From Megalopta genalis (Eukaryota; Arthropoda; Insecta; Hymenoptera; Halictidae): 64,000 bases of DNA. The notes below the pieces were generated by a model. That model was not told the DNA's origin and did no database searches. It saw only the letters and a list, made by a program, of their open reading frames with translations. This document shows, piece after piece, positions 11,046 to 21,814 of the stretch. The stretch lies in contig NC_135016.1 in assembly GCF_051020955.1 (NCBI RefSeq), positions 25,267,131-25,331,130 of the forward strand. The letters run 5' to 3'. How positions within the stretch are numbered: position 1 is the stretch's first letter; every line of letters starts with the position of its first letter. The position numbers and the translations under genes were made by a program.

Positions 11046-11550
11046 AATGATTATTATAATTCATTCTTAATTTCGATACAGACCACGCCGAAGGTTCGAA
11101 GACATAGCTCGAAAGTTAAATCGAACGAAGAACGGACAAATAAATTGTGAACCGGATCCGACTGTGCCAATTTCTTGAAAAATTCGAGTCCCGTTTGGAC
11201 GTATGAAGGATCGCTTAACGGCGGATGAAAAAACGTGGATGAACGCGGCACTCGAACGGGATACTCGCGACGGTAATTTCTTGCACGGGTAAGCAAGCAA
11301 AGCGTAACGGGTTTTGCCTCGTACCCTGTGTATTCGTAAATTGCATACACAGTAGCTGGTAGCTTGCGGTATCTCGTTGCCGGCACGCGTGAAAAGTGAT
11401 AGCCCGTGTATCGAATTTATCGGAGCGCGGGAATAGAGGGTAATGAAACTCTCTCCCGAGATACCGTTCTTTAACAGAGCGTTCATACTTTGTGGATAAA
11501 ATTCCTCATAATCCAACCGGTAACTGCTAAACGCAAATATAACAATTCCA
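11046..11550. other. Unique sequence
   Basis: Open frames on the minus strand (11054-11386 and 11067-11516) overlap in two phases with no domain and run into the neighbouring transposon. I do not call a gene. Confidence 0.35.
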
Positions 11551-11651
11551 TACAGGGTGTCCCAGGTTTTAATGTTGAAACTTTGTCAGTGTATTCTATG
11601 GCACACAGTAAGAAAAAAATGTTATGTAAACATAGGTCGTATAGAGCTTTA

Positions 11652-12377
11652 TTAACCTTTTGAGCTCTGAATACTCCTGGCCGAAACGGTTCGTAGGGAC
11701 GAAGCGCGGCTATCGCTGACCATCGCTGGGGGCGGAATACTTTTTTGCCACACTGAAGTGATAATTCAAGGCGCAAACAGTAATAAATTACAGTGATTCT
11801 TTTGCAAAAGGTTAAATAATTAATCTTCCGATTCAATGTCTGATGATACTGATTCACTATATTCTATTTCACTGTCGTCCCTTGTGAGATATTCCTCAAG
11901 ATTTAATATTTTGTAGGGTGTCACGAATAAAAACAAATAATCGAACAAGTTATATTCCGCACTATCGTTGTTGACGCGAGCGAGACCGTGAGGTTCTTAC
12001 ATTCGCAAGACGATACTGCTGACTGAGTCGTTTCGAGTGCTTTGAGTCGCGAAAAGGTGACAGTGCAGGTAATTATTTTGAAATCTAATTGGTTAGAGAG
12101 TGGGACATACAATGAGATTTCCGTCTCGGAAATTCCCGGGGATTTTTATGACCCTAATATTGCCCAACCGCTACCTAAGGAAGGCAAATTACTAACGAGC
12201 GCCCCTGTATTAATTTTACACGAAAATAACTGCATATTGATTGAAAAAATCGACAAACGCATATATGCGCCCTTAGTCCAGGCCGATGACTTAGAGAAAA
12301 CACATAAATGCGGCCTTAGGCTACACGGATGACTTTCGCCAAACGCATATATGCGTCCATAGAGCTCTAAGGGTTAA
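11652..12377. mobile_element. piggyBac-like TTAA element, 726 bp, decayed
   Basis: TTAA at 11652-11655 and 12374-12377 enclose inverted ends (CCTTTTGAGCTCT / AGAGCTCTAAGGG). Subterminal CGCATATATGCG palindromes occur near 12258 and 12339. Copy 1 of the interrupted host has a single TTAA at this position (AGAGCTTTATTAAGAAG), so this is a precise insertion duplicating only TTAA, as expected for piggyBac. The interior retains a short acidic reading frame typical of a piggyBac transposase N-terminus (separate entry). Confidence 0.85.
11820..11906 (-). pseudogene. Remnant of piggyBac transposase N-terminal region
   Basis: Read on the minus strand, 28 codons from LNLEEYL through an Asp/Glu/Ser-rich run ending IESED precede a stop at 11820-11822. 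An acidic, Ser-rich N-terminus with a LNLEEYL-like start is common in piggyBac-family transposases (family knowledge). No initiating Met is preserved just upstream, and the DDD catalytic core is absent, so this is a broken fragment left by internal deletion. It lies inside a TTAA-bounded element, which supports the assignment. The alternative is a chance acidic frame. Confidence 0.45.
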
Positions 12378-12405
12378 GAAGTTATAACAAAAATTCAGAA
12401 TAGGA

Positions 12406-12658
12406 TTAACCCCTTGACATACCATTTTCTTCGCAGTTACTGCGATTAGAAATTTTTCGATTGCAATAATTTCTTAGAAGCGAAAGAAAATTGCTGCTTA
12501 TTGTATATGCCTAAATTCACTTGAATGCTTAAACATTGATAACAAGAGATTAGAAATTTATTGCAATTTTAAAGGACAGAATAACAGCTATACTCGATAA
12601 ATTATTACTAGAAATTTTCATGACGAATCGAACTCGTCAAAGTATGGCAAGGGGTTAA
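12406..12658. mobile_element. TTAA miniature element (CCCCTTGACATAC type)
   Basis: TTAA at 12406-12409 and 12655-12658 enclose inverted ends CCCCTTGACATAC / GTATGGCAAGGGG. Near the right end, GACGAATCGAACTCGTC is a short palindrome. The same arrangement (GACGAGTTGGACTCGTC) is found in the 23041-23379 element, so the two share a family. It is non-coding and inserted into CAGGGTGTCCC copy 2. Confidence 0.8.
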
Positions 12659-12990
12659 TAATGCGTTCAATGAAATGAAAGAGAATAGAAACGAAATTCG
12701 CACGGTCATAAATTCGATCTTCGATCGATGTCAGTCGTGTATTGTCAACAACGGTAGACATTTCGAAATGTATTAATAAATACAGCTTACATAAACACAC
12801 GGCATGTGCTGATGTATTCAAGCCAATGCTCGCAGTAACAGCAAGTTGATTACTATTCCTATTCTGAATTTTTGTTATAACTTCTTAATAAAGCTCTATA
12901 CGACCTATGTTTACATAATATTTTTTTCTTACTTTGTGCCATAGAATACACTGACAAAGTTTGAACATTAAAACCTGGGACACCCTGTAT

Positions 12991-13096
12991 ATAGATAGTC
13001 GTCCAATAAGTCACAATTCTTCGGGCCTCGCGGCTCGTTTTTATAGAAATTTGGAGCAGTTGGCAAAAAAGACAGCGGCCAGCTTGTCGGTGTACA
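12991..13096. mobile_element. Fragment of TACAGTAATTTCT host element
   Basis: This segment matches 6922-7025 closely (CGTCCAATAA, CCTCGCGGCTCG, GGCAAAAAAG, CGGCCAGCTTGTCG). The whole order CAGGGTGTCCC element, host fragment, TTAA element is therefore shared between the 6.5-kb and 11.5-kb stacks. The outer host ends are missing here. Confidence 0.7.
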
Positions 13097-13790
13097 TTAA
13101 CACGTTGAACGCCCTGCGTGAATCGGTAAAGTTTCTTCCGGCGCCACGAAGCAAAAGAACATTTACAAATTGTCCTGAGTGTCCAGAGTCACCCCAATTA
13201 GTTTACAATGTTTCAACGAACTCCATCGTAACTAATAAAACGTTGTAATATTTTAAATAGAAATTTAAATGTAAGTATAATTTGTTAATATAAAACAGCG
13301 AAAACATAACCGTCACCCAGATATGGGTGATATATAATTAAGTTTCTTCCGGCGCCACGAAGCAAAAGAACATTTACAAAATACTATAACGTATTGTCCT
13401 GAGAGTCCAGAGTCACCCCAATTAGTTTACAATGTTTCAACGAACTCCATCGTAACTAATAAAACGTTGTAATATTTTAAATACAAATTTAAATGTAAGT
13501 ATAATGATGGGTTGTTCTGCCCATAGCCGTTGGTAGCACTGCGCGCATGGCTTTACGTGCGCATTGCAATGCGTACGTCACACCCCAGTGCGCTCGACAC
13601 GTGTTGAGAGCGTGTATAGACTTTATGTGGTAAAGCCGGTATTGTATTACCTATGTAGTTCATAAGCCTTATTATATAATATTAAATCATATTGTTCTAT
13701 AATCGCGTGTCCTTCATTGTACAAATCCCAACATATAATTTGTTAATATAAAACTGCGAAAACATACTGCGAAAACAGGGTGTCCCACTG
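13097..13790. mobile_element. Truncated TTAA element interrupted by a solo LTR
   Basis: The left end TTAACACGTTGAACGCC and the two internal repeats match 7026-7509. The second internal repeat is interrupted at 13505 by a 229-bp LTR, then resumes (TATAATTTGTTAATATAAAAC). The original right end is missing. Instead ACTGCGAAAACA is repeated and runs into CAGGGTGTCCCA at about 13778. Confidence 0.7.
13505..13733. mobile_element. Solo LTR of an LTR retrotransposon, 229 bp
   Basis: The segment begins TGATGGGTTG and ends ATCCCAACA (TG...CA), flanked by the 5-bp duplication TATAA (13500-13504 and 13734-13738). The uninterrupted paralogous sequences at about 7215 and 13275 read straight through this site (GTAAGTATAATTTGTT), confirming a precise insertion. 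No internal retroelement sequence remains, so it is a recombination product. The short LTR with a CCAACA end is reminiscent of Copia elements, but the superfamily cannot be fixed without an internal region. Confidence 0.8.
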
Positions 13791-15000
13791 TATATTGCCA
13801 ATACATATCGTTCGATCGCATTAGCAGAAAATAACATGTGCGTAAAAGAAAAATTCTATTCCCTTCGAACGCAATTATACGATGATAACAATACGAAAGA
13901 CGGCAGAAATGTAACGAGCTTTCGTCCGTATCTCGATGGCTAGCGAAGCGAAATAAAGGAGGGGATGAAAGTGCGATTCTTTAGCTACAAAATACCGTAT
14001 TTCTTTCTCGATATAATCGCTATTGATTTCATACATTTTCGTCGTAGTATAAGTTCCTTCGTCTTCCCCGCCAGTCTACTTCTGATGAAGTCACTGCTGC
14101 ATTCGCTTCATCGACCAACTTGAAATGAATACCCTCGAGTGTTCTCTTCTATCGAGGAAAGAAGCGAAAATCTGGGGAGTCTGCAAAGGATGATGAATTT
14201 CGGTAGAACCGACGTTTTTCTCGGCTAGAAAAGCTGCCCCTCGGATCACGCGTTCGTAACAAAAATCATAACCACTGAACTAAACCATTTTAGACACGTG
14301 CAAAAATGATAGGATTTCCTAAAAAAAAAACTTTAATCACATTTATTTTTTTTTTTAAATATTTCAAACAATGACTTCGACTAATTCTTTTCCATTTCAC
14401 TCAAATTTGGGCAATTTGAATTTCGAAAGTAACTTTTTAAAGGTAATACTGTATTAAGGGCAATTTATTAAAATAAAAAAAAACAAATTTTTCGTTGTCA
14501 ATGGCACGAATTTTTACGAACAAATTTCTATGCGTCGTCCAGCCCACTAAGCCCTTCTATGATCTCAAAAAAGAGTTCAAATCTTTTGGTCCAATTTTAG
14601 AAAAGTAATCCCGTTTTAACCTACAAAGAACTGGGAAGGCAATATATTGGCTCGAGTCATGCTAGTAAGTTCGACCTTAAGCGATGACCTTCGATACTTC
14701 AAAAAAAAAGAATTATCTGGAGAGAAATGAAAACACGAATAATAATGTCCTTAGCTTTGAACTAAACAAAGTTGTCCTCACACATTTTTTGATATCATCG
14801 AAAGTAACGAAGATATTTCAATGTGCAGGATACAATGAACACCCCGTATTTGCCACGTTTGCGTCGAAGGTTACATTTTCTGGCATGTTTATAAAGCAGA
14901 CCAATCGGCGTGCTCACGCAAAACTACCTAATTCCGTTCCGGAGTAACAGGCAGAAGATCGCAAATTTCCAGCGGACGCGTCGTTACCGTAAAATCGTCG
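13791..15000. other. Mostly AT-rich unique sequence
   Basis: Homopolymer A and T runs occur at about 14320-14355 and 14478. There is no gene or repeat boundary I can support. A 87-codon plus-strand open frame (14684-14947) is low-complexity at its start and unrecognised. Confidence 0.4.
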
Positions 15001-15480
15001 ACGACCATGGAGCGAAAAACAGGAATCACAATATCCGTCGAGGCGTCAACGGCTGTTTGGTCTCTCTGCGGACACAGCTGGCAAGCTGGTAATTGGCTAA
15101 TAAGCCCGGGCAGGCTGCAACGCGTCCAGTAATGCTACAAAAGGATCCGTGGAGAGGCCGCTTATAAATGATCGATCGTGGGCCGACCGCGTTCCAATTT
15201 CGCGAAGGATATCTCTCGCTCGAATTCTTTCCTTTTGTCCATCCGATATCAGGCCGGGCAACCGATCTCTCTGAACACGCTCGAAGCGGACTCGGACCGA
15301 GCCGGGCCGGGTCGGGCCGATTCTCGGCTCGTTACAATTGAACCGGAATCCGGAATAGAAGGTCTAATCGTCCCAATCAATGTTCAATCTGACGATTCGC
15401 GGCGGGGTGATTAATAACAGACAATTAGCGTTTCGAAATCTAATTATTCACGGCAAACGTCCATTAGCGAAGCGTGCGCG
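15001..15480. promoter_or_regulatory. Possible enhancer with clustered homeodomain cores
   Basis: A GC-rich island contains GGTAATTGGCTAATAAG (15088-15104). At 15405-15475 there are at least five TAAT/ATTA cores within about 70 bp (GATTAATAAC, CAATTAGCG, CTAATTATTC, CATTAGCG). The pattern resembles insect Hox/Antp-class binding clusters. This is inference from motif density only. Confidence 0.25.
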
Positions 15481-15485
15481 CGTGC

Positions 15486-15503
15486 AGAGAGAGAGAGAGA
15501 GAG
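15486..15503. repeat. Short GA microsatellite
   Basis: An uninterrupted AG dinucleotide run of about nine units. Confidence 0.9.
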
Positions 15504-16492
15504 GAGCCTGGCGGAACAAAGATGCATGGAAGACACATTAAACCCCCGAGATAGTGGATGTCTTGCGCGGTCTACGGTCGCCCCCCTCGTTCTCTCCATT
15601 ATGCCAAGCCCGATGCGTCGCAAGATCGATGGTCGCTTTTTCTGGAAAGCCTCCCTGACACTTTCTTCGGCTTCATTCTTCCCGGCGACGCGCGAACCTC
15701 CCTCAACGGGTCATTAATTACCCGCATGACGCCGCGCCGCGAGGAATTTATAGATTTTCGAGTCGTTTGTGCCATCGGCCCTTTATGTTTCGAACCTTGC
15801 AGTCACTTAACACTCCACTCTCTGGCATTCTTTCGGATCCAAGCAGATGGAGATTCGCCGACGTTTCGTTTAAAAGTTTTCAACAAAAGCCGACGCGTTG
15901 CTTACTTTCGTGGTGAAGCGTTCGCGAGCAGCGAGGTATTGCAGCGTAGGAATTCATTTCTGACAGTTTATGTCGTTTCTTCGCGTTTATTTACGATCAC
16001 GTCAACTACTTGTTATTTTCCTATCAGTTTTGTAGAAAAATCTTCGATCAGATTCCCTGACATCGCAGACGCAATTTTCGATGATAAAAGCATTTTTCAT
16101 GTCGAGCGTGTACATTTTTGCAGTTTATGTATCTTACGCATTTTATGCATTTTTAGATGCAAATTGAATAGTTGAAGCACAAAATTGTGGAGACGTTATA
16201 AATATTTAAGAATATTACGGAATTGTTGGCGTTGTATCAATCCAACAGTATCAATAGCAAGTAGATATTACGATTAAAATAGCGTAATATATAACAGCAG
16301 GTGTGGTAATAATAGCATATAATATATATATAATAGCTATTATATATATGCTATTTATATGTACAATATATATAATAGCATAAATTAACAATAGCATAAT
16401 TTTTACTACGATAGCAATTTTATGCATTTTTTTGTCAGTTGAAAACACGTAACGTATTAATCCGTCTCCTATGAAATTTCAATATTGAACAA
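15504..16492. other. Unique sequence; long open frame judged non-coding
   Basis: A 205-codon plus-strand open frame (15558-16175) crosses from GC-rich into AT-rich DNA. Its composition changes accordingly, and I see no domain, splice evidence or plausible start context. 16290-16390 is an AT-rich low-complexity stretch built on ATATATAATAGC words. Confidence 0.4.
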
Positions 16493-16569
<77 letters not shown>

Positions 16570-16578
16570 TAATAATAG
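16493..16578. repeat. (TAA)n trinucleotide microsatellite
   Basis: About 25 TAA units with one GAT interruption near the 3' end. The minus-strand poly-Tyr open frame is an artefact of this repeat. Confidence 0.95.
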
Positions 16579-17460
16579 TCATGGAACAAGTGATGAGATA
16601 ATATTAAATACAATAATGTTTCTCGAATGTTTGATGCTTCAGAATGATTAATAAAATCCAGCCAGTTTACCATTCCGCGGGAACAATGTCGATGAATCGC
16701 AATTCGAGCGGCAATTCCCAGTGAACCTACTTGTCTAGGTGTTAATTTTCGAGAACGAACGGGAAAACCGGCGAAACTCGTTCAGCGTGAACAATCACCA
16801 ATAAACTTTTCAATCAATTCCAGTACCATTCGAGCCTCAGATGGCTGCCCGCGCAGTAAATCGCTCGCGTCGCGAATAGAGGATTCGCCCGTTTCCGCGA
16901 CCGTCAGAATCGGAATTATTTGAAGGTTGACGACGTCGTTAGCCGGCTCTGAAGACGGATAACGACATGGAACGGGCAACCGATTGCCTTTGGTTCCTCT
17001 TACGTTATCATCGACATTAACTTACCGATGGCTGGGCGAGAGGGAACGATAGCGCGGCGAATCGATAAATCGCGGTCGAACTTTATAGGCGGTCGTAGTT
17101 CGGCTGGCAAAAATATTTTTGCCACCGCGACGGTTCCGAGCGGGCTCCGGTTCTCCGGCCCGGTGAATTTATAGCACCATAAAAAAAAATCTGCATCGGC
17201 CGGCATCGATCTCGATCCCCCGATACAACTTATAAATCTGCAGCCCGCGTCTGCAGGAATTCGTTAATCCATCCGCGCGATTTATCCGTCGCATTCCGCC
17301 GGACGGACGAGATTATTTTACGCCTGCTACACTCTTTCTGCCTCTGGGTGGTTAATTAAAACCATCCCATGGACGACCGAACGGTTAATTCGCTAATTGC
17401 GACGATCTTCTCGCCGCTTCCACTGTTAGCTTTCGTTGGAATTTGTAATTGTTTATTTAC
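16579..17460. promoter_or_regulatory. GC island with TAAT sites, possible regulatory element
   Basis: The 16780-17460 interval is GC-rich with embedded ATTTATC/ATAAA words. It holds homeodomain-like sites, including GTTAATCCAT (TAATCC, Otx/Bicoid-like), GGTTAATTAAAACC and GGTTAATTCGCTAATTGC near 17265-17400. Minus-strand frames (16782-16979, 17000-17206) end near a donor-like GTAAGT at about 17026-17031 but show no domain. I favour an enhancer over an exon. Confidence 0.25.
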
Positions 17461-19182
17461 TAATAATGCAATACAAATATGATACAGCGTTTAAAAAAGC
17501 ACCTAGCGGATGTAAAATGTACTTTGTGTGAAGAAGAGTAACTGTATGTGAAGTCGCGGAGATACTGTCTGACTGATCGTCTTCTAGGCTGACGAGCGCC
17601 TCTGTAGTTCTGTGGGAAGTAGTGTCTCGCACTGGAACGTGCAGTCCTTTTATACTATTCCGTCAGGTAAATTCCAGGTAAATGAGAGTCCTAATGTGTA
17701 TCTAATGTTTCCCCGAGAAGAGCGGGCTTGTACCTGCACTTATGAAGCTCGGACTTGTACCTTTATTTATTGCCCCTATGTAGACATGTGTGTGTATGTG
17801 TGTGAGTATCGTTGTATATACCAACAGCTTTATTTTATCGTGTCGCTTGTTTAAAAAATGCGTTTTGAATTGTAAGAACAACATATAAATCGTAACAATA
17901 ATCGCGACAGAATCGTTCATTCTCTTCAAAATCATTCGTCTTCGATTCGTTACGCTCTTGAAATTTCCCTCTAAAAGAATAGCCATAACAGCCAATTCCT
18001 CGATCGAAGAATTAAATAATATTTGAAAGTTCTTATCTTCTTCTGTTATATCACGTTACGTAAAAGTACACAGAAAGTAAAACTTGTAGCAATTCTGCAC
18101 AACTTTCACAGAAAACTACGAAACAATGTTTTAATCGATACTGATAACTTTTTCTAGATAAATGGTTAACCCTGACCTAACCGTGGCCGTAACTGGTACG
18201 GCCACAGCTATTTCGACGCGAACACTGTGATGCGAATCAATGAAAGAATATTTGGCCGGACCGAGACCGGACCGGGAACATCGCGATGGTGTGTTTCAGC
18301 CCGTATTCCGACTCGAAACGGCGCCGCAAAGACAAAAGACCGGCGTTGTTTATGGTTTCGCAGTAAATAGCCGCCTGCAAGGACTGCTACAATAATTCTT
18401 ACCTCTCCGGCTGTACATCGCGTCGTAACGAGCAGCAAGAATTATTTCCTGGGAGCGTTGATTTAAATTTATTTGATATCTTACCCGCCGGTCTTTGCTC
18501 GCCGCCGCAATCGAGCCAGCGCGGAGCCGCGTTTTGATAATTGTTCGGAATTTCTTGTTAAACTTTCTCACTGACGTCTGCGCGATGCTAATTCAGTTAA
18601 AAATACGGTACACCCGTTGAAAAGTTGCCCCCGGTGTCTCCAATTGTTTCCGAGATAGCATCAGAAAGGCGAAAGTTCCGGAGCAGTTTCGCCCCTTAAA
18701 CTCTGGTTCTTCGCAGCGAAAAGAAAATACGTGTTTCACTATTCCGCCGGGGTTACGATTATGCAAAGTCTCTTACGAACCGGTGTCGGCCCTGTTACCA
18801 TAATTGCATATTTTTTACATCGCCCCTCGTTAATCATCCTACCCTCGCGAAGCGGTCTTGAAATTCACTCGGAGCTGGGCGAATCGCTTATTCGGAACAG
18901 TGATAGTCCATTTTAATGCCGAAACACGGAATTTTCTGACGACGAACTTTCTTCGATGTAATACTCGCGTTGCTTAAAAGCCACTCCTCCACTGTAAAAC
19001 CCTAGCTTATTTCCGTTATAAATGTACCGAGTGTCGCATCGACGCTTCTTTGTTGCCTCGCATCTTTCATTGTTTCGTCGGCCTGTTGGCGACCGGATCA
19101 GTCTAGAGAGAACTTTTCGAAGGAATTCGATTATATTACAGATATCTTAGAAGCGATAATTGTATATAATTATTATCAGAAA
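17461..19182. other. Unique sequence with scattered splice-like signals
   Basis: No gene is recognised. Two AG|GTAAAT junctions 11 bp apart lie at 17666 and 17677. A minus-strand donor-like GTAAGA at about 18399-18404 follows an open segment. A hairpin GTGGCCGTA-ACTGG-TACGGCCAC is at 18183-18205, just after a TTAACCC that could be a lone TTAA-element end. Repeat-like features are otherwise absent. Confidence 0.35.
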
Positions 19183-19401
19183 TACAGTAATGTCTCTCTA
19201 ATTGACGCCCAGATTGACCACAAAAATGGAGAATTTGGGAAGAGGAGATACGATTATTCGAGCCTTGCGGTTTATTTTTATAGTTATAAATTGTCCACAA
19301 TTATAAAAACGAGCCGCGAGGCTCGAATAATCGTATCTCCTCTTCCCAAAGTATCCATTTTAGTGGACAATCTGAGCGTCAGTAAGGGAGACATTACTGT
19401 A
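19183..19401. mobile_element. Mariner-like hairpin miniature element, 219 bp
   Basis: The ends are TACAGTAATGTCTC and GAGACATTACTGTA. Inside, the two halves are nearly complementary (GGAGATACGATTATTCGAGCC against its complement, one base shortened here), so the element folds into a hairpin with a short loop near 19290. Related copies lie at 42171-42384 and 58270-58486. The ends start with TA, as expected for Tc1/mariner-type targets. It is non-coding. Confidence 0.8.
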
Positions 19402-19459
19402 CTACTGTATAGTGCATTCAATGAAACTAAAGATAGAAATTTTATATATACTTCCGGGA

Positions 19460-19552
19460 AATGAGAGGTTCCTGAGGTCATTTGAAGACTTTTTTTTGAA
19501 GTTAGTAGGAACTGTTTTGAAGTACCATAATTTTGAGACACTCTGTATATAC
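19460..19552. mobile_element. Diverged end fragment of the CAGGGTGTCCC/CCAAT-core family
   Basis: AATGAGAGGTTCCTGAGGTC, then CATAATTTTGAGACACTCTG, parallels the right end of 27148-27622 (GACCTCGGGAATCATCCC ... CATAATTATGGGACACCCTG). Only this end is recognisable. Confidence 0.45.
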
Positions 19553-21368
19553 ATAAAGAATACATATAGTTATATTTATATGTAACGTAAATTTTTATGT
19601 ACATAAAAGATACATATCGCAGTTTTTAAACACGTATTTGCTTTTGAGAAAAGTATTTTCAGTCGAAAATTATGATTTTAAAAAAATGGATCTCGTTTCG
19701 GGCACCTTTACTTTATTGTTTTTTTTTTAACTACTGGCTACTCCAATTTTTTTCTGATACACTTGCACAACTAATAACACATTTAACACTTCATTTTTTG
19801 GATAAAAATGGTAACTAATGACGTTTTGTGTAAACACAAATCTATATATATATATAGTATAATTCTAACAAATAAATTCCGATTCTAGTAAAAATCTAGT
19901 GCAGTTAATTGACTAGTGCAACAAATGTTTCACATGCAAAATAGTTTCAGATATTTCTACGCAGCGTTAACTTGTAAATCCTGTTCTATTCGCTAAAAAT
20001 GCAATTTTTGAATCATCACAGATAAAGATTTAAGATACAAACATTATTAGTGTGTACAGTTAAAAACATCGTAGGATTATATCGTTGAAATAGTAGCAGA
20101 AACGAAGAACAAACACTGTACTAGAAACTTGCACAGCTACATTCGAAATATGTACTTCGGTACCTTCTTTGATTTATGATTCTGAACGTAGTATTACCCC
20201 CTCGTCTATGCTATCATTATGGGTGCATTGCATATTAATCTTAACTCAAACGCAAACGAGCATAGTTCTCATAGCAGTTAGGTTCGGTAGTAAAGTACGC
20301 TCTGCGCTTCAGTATTTACTCAATTTTCGACATGCACTCCTCGCTTGCAGTGTAGTGTTAATATTTTGCGTCACTTTATAGTCGCTCGCATTCTCTCATT
20401 TACCGGCTATGGTCGAAGTTCTAACACAATTATCACTATAATCGTTAAGTATCTTCCATATTTATGCTATAGCGTATTAACGCTTCCTAGAAAGCCTGTT
20501 AATAAATGCCTGTAACGCGTATCGAAAGAAAACTCATTTTCTTAGAAGAGTCCATTGGATCGATTACTATCGTTGTTTCATTGCTTCCGCGAATATTAAA
20601 AGAATCTTTTAACAAATTCTACGTGTCGTGCACTTTCACGCGACGAGAGAAAAGAATAAAAATGAACAGATGATTTTGCTCGACACCATACGTCGCAATA
20701 TCGTAATAAAAATATTTCGAAAGAAGTTCTTAAAATACAGCAGAGACTGCCTTACACGAACATTAATTTTTACAATATTCTCCTAACCAAACGTTTTATT
20801 TATCTAGTCATTGTATCATTCAGATACATTATCATCTAGCGGAGAGCTTGAATGAAATGTTTAGAAAATGGAAAGTTTCGGTATCAAGATATCGCAGAAA
20901 TAGAACTTCAGAAAAGAGAGTTTCTACACTGTACACACATTATGCGATGGTGGTATACGATAATGATCGATGGCCACGTACGAGAGTAGGTAGAAAATAA
21001 AACTCGCAAATAAACCGCGATCGCGTCCGTGATCATCAGCCGACGATTGGGCGCACATGGAAGCCAGCGCGGAGTAATCAATTTTCCAACGGGCAAGCTA
21101 ATTTCATCGGAGCACGGTGCAAGACGGTGAATTTCGGTGGGAAATCGTGGAAAACACGAGGGCAGGGTGCGGGGAGACCGTCTCCATGGCTCGTGAGCCA
21201 AAACTTTCCCTTTAATTGGACGGACACTCGGCGAAGATAAAAAACCGCGGACAAAGGAGGTCGATCAGGTTTTCTTCCCCACTGGCAGAAACGGTGCGAG
21301 CAGGGCCGACGAACCTGCCAAAGAGCAGGATGAAGAATGGTTGCGGTGGGAGCGAGCGGGAACCAAGC
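19553..21368. other. AT-rich unique sequence, GC-rich at the 3' side
   Basis: There is no gene, RNA or repeat boundary I can support. From about 20990 the sequence becomes GC-rich and leads into the GA array. Confidence 0.4.
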
Positions 21369-21814
21369 GCGAAAGCGAGAGCGAGAGAGAAAGAGCGAGA
21401 GCGAGAGAGAGAGCGCGAGACAAAGAGCGAGAGCGAGAGAGAGAGCGAGAGATAGAGCGCGAGGGAGAGAGAGCGAGAGAGAGCGTGCGAGAGAGAGAGA
21501 GAGCGTGCGAGAGAGAGAGAGAGCGAGAGAGAGCGAGAGAGAGAGAGCGTGCGAGAGAGAGAGAGAGCGTGCGAGAGAGAGAAAGCGTGCGAGAGAGAGA
21601 GAGAGCGAGAGAGAGCGTGCGAGAGAGAGAGAGAGCGCGAGAGAGAGCGTGAGAGAGCGCGAGAGAGAGCGTGAGAGATAGAGCGCGAGAGAGAGAGAGA
21701 GAGCGCGAGAGAGAGCGCGAGAGAGATCGTGAGAGAGAGAGAGAGAGAGAGCGCGAGAGAGAGCGCGAGAGAGAGAGAGCGCGAGAGAAAGAGCGAGAGC
21801 GGGAGCGAGAGAAA
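21369..21814. repeat. GA-rich satellite (purine strand)
   Basis: About 445 bp is composed of GAGAGAGC, GCGTGCGAGAGAG and GCGCGAGAGA words. The purine-rich strand is the plus strand here, the reverse polarity of the 8.3-kb array. Open frames through it (up to 289 codons on minus) are Leu/Ser or Arg/Glu repeat artefacts. The tract is capable of triplex formation in principle. Confidence 0.9.

Larger units (their letters stand above)
11551..12990. mobile_element. CAGGGTGTCCC element, copy 2, carrying two TTAA insertions
   Basis: The ends match copy 1 at 6470-6921: TACAGGGTGTCCC at 11551 and GGGACACCCTGTAT ending at 12990. The left arm is interrupted after AGAGCTTTA by a 726-bp TTAA element and resumes GAAGTTATAAC. 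A second TTAA element follows at 12406. Without both insertions it would be about 0.46 kb, the same as copy 1. Confidence 0.8.

Noticed and set aside
12042..12332. 96-codon plus-strand frame inside the 726-bp TTAA element
   Set aside because: Protein-like in places, but runs opposite to the transposase remnant, has no known domain and ends in the subterminal palindromes. A search for homologues would be needed to revive it.
15558..16175. 205-codon plus-strand open frame
   Set aside because: No domain, composition drifts with local GC, and it runs into AT-rich DNA; nothing distinguishes it from chance.
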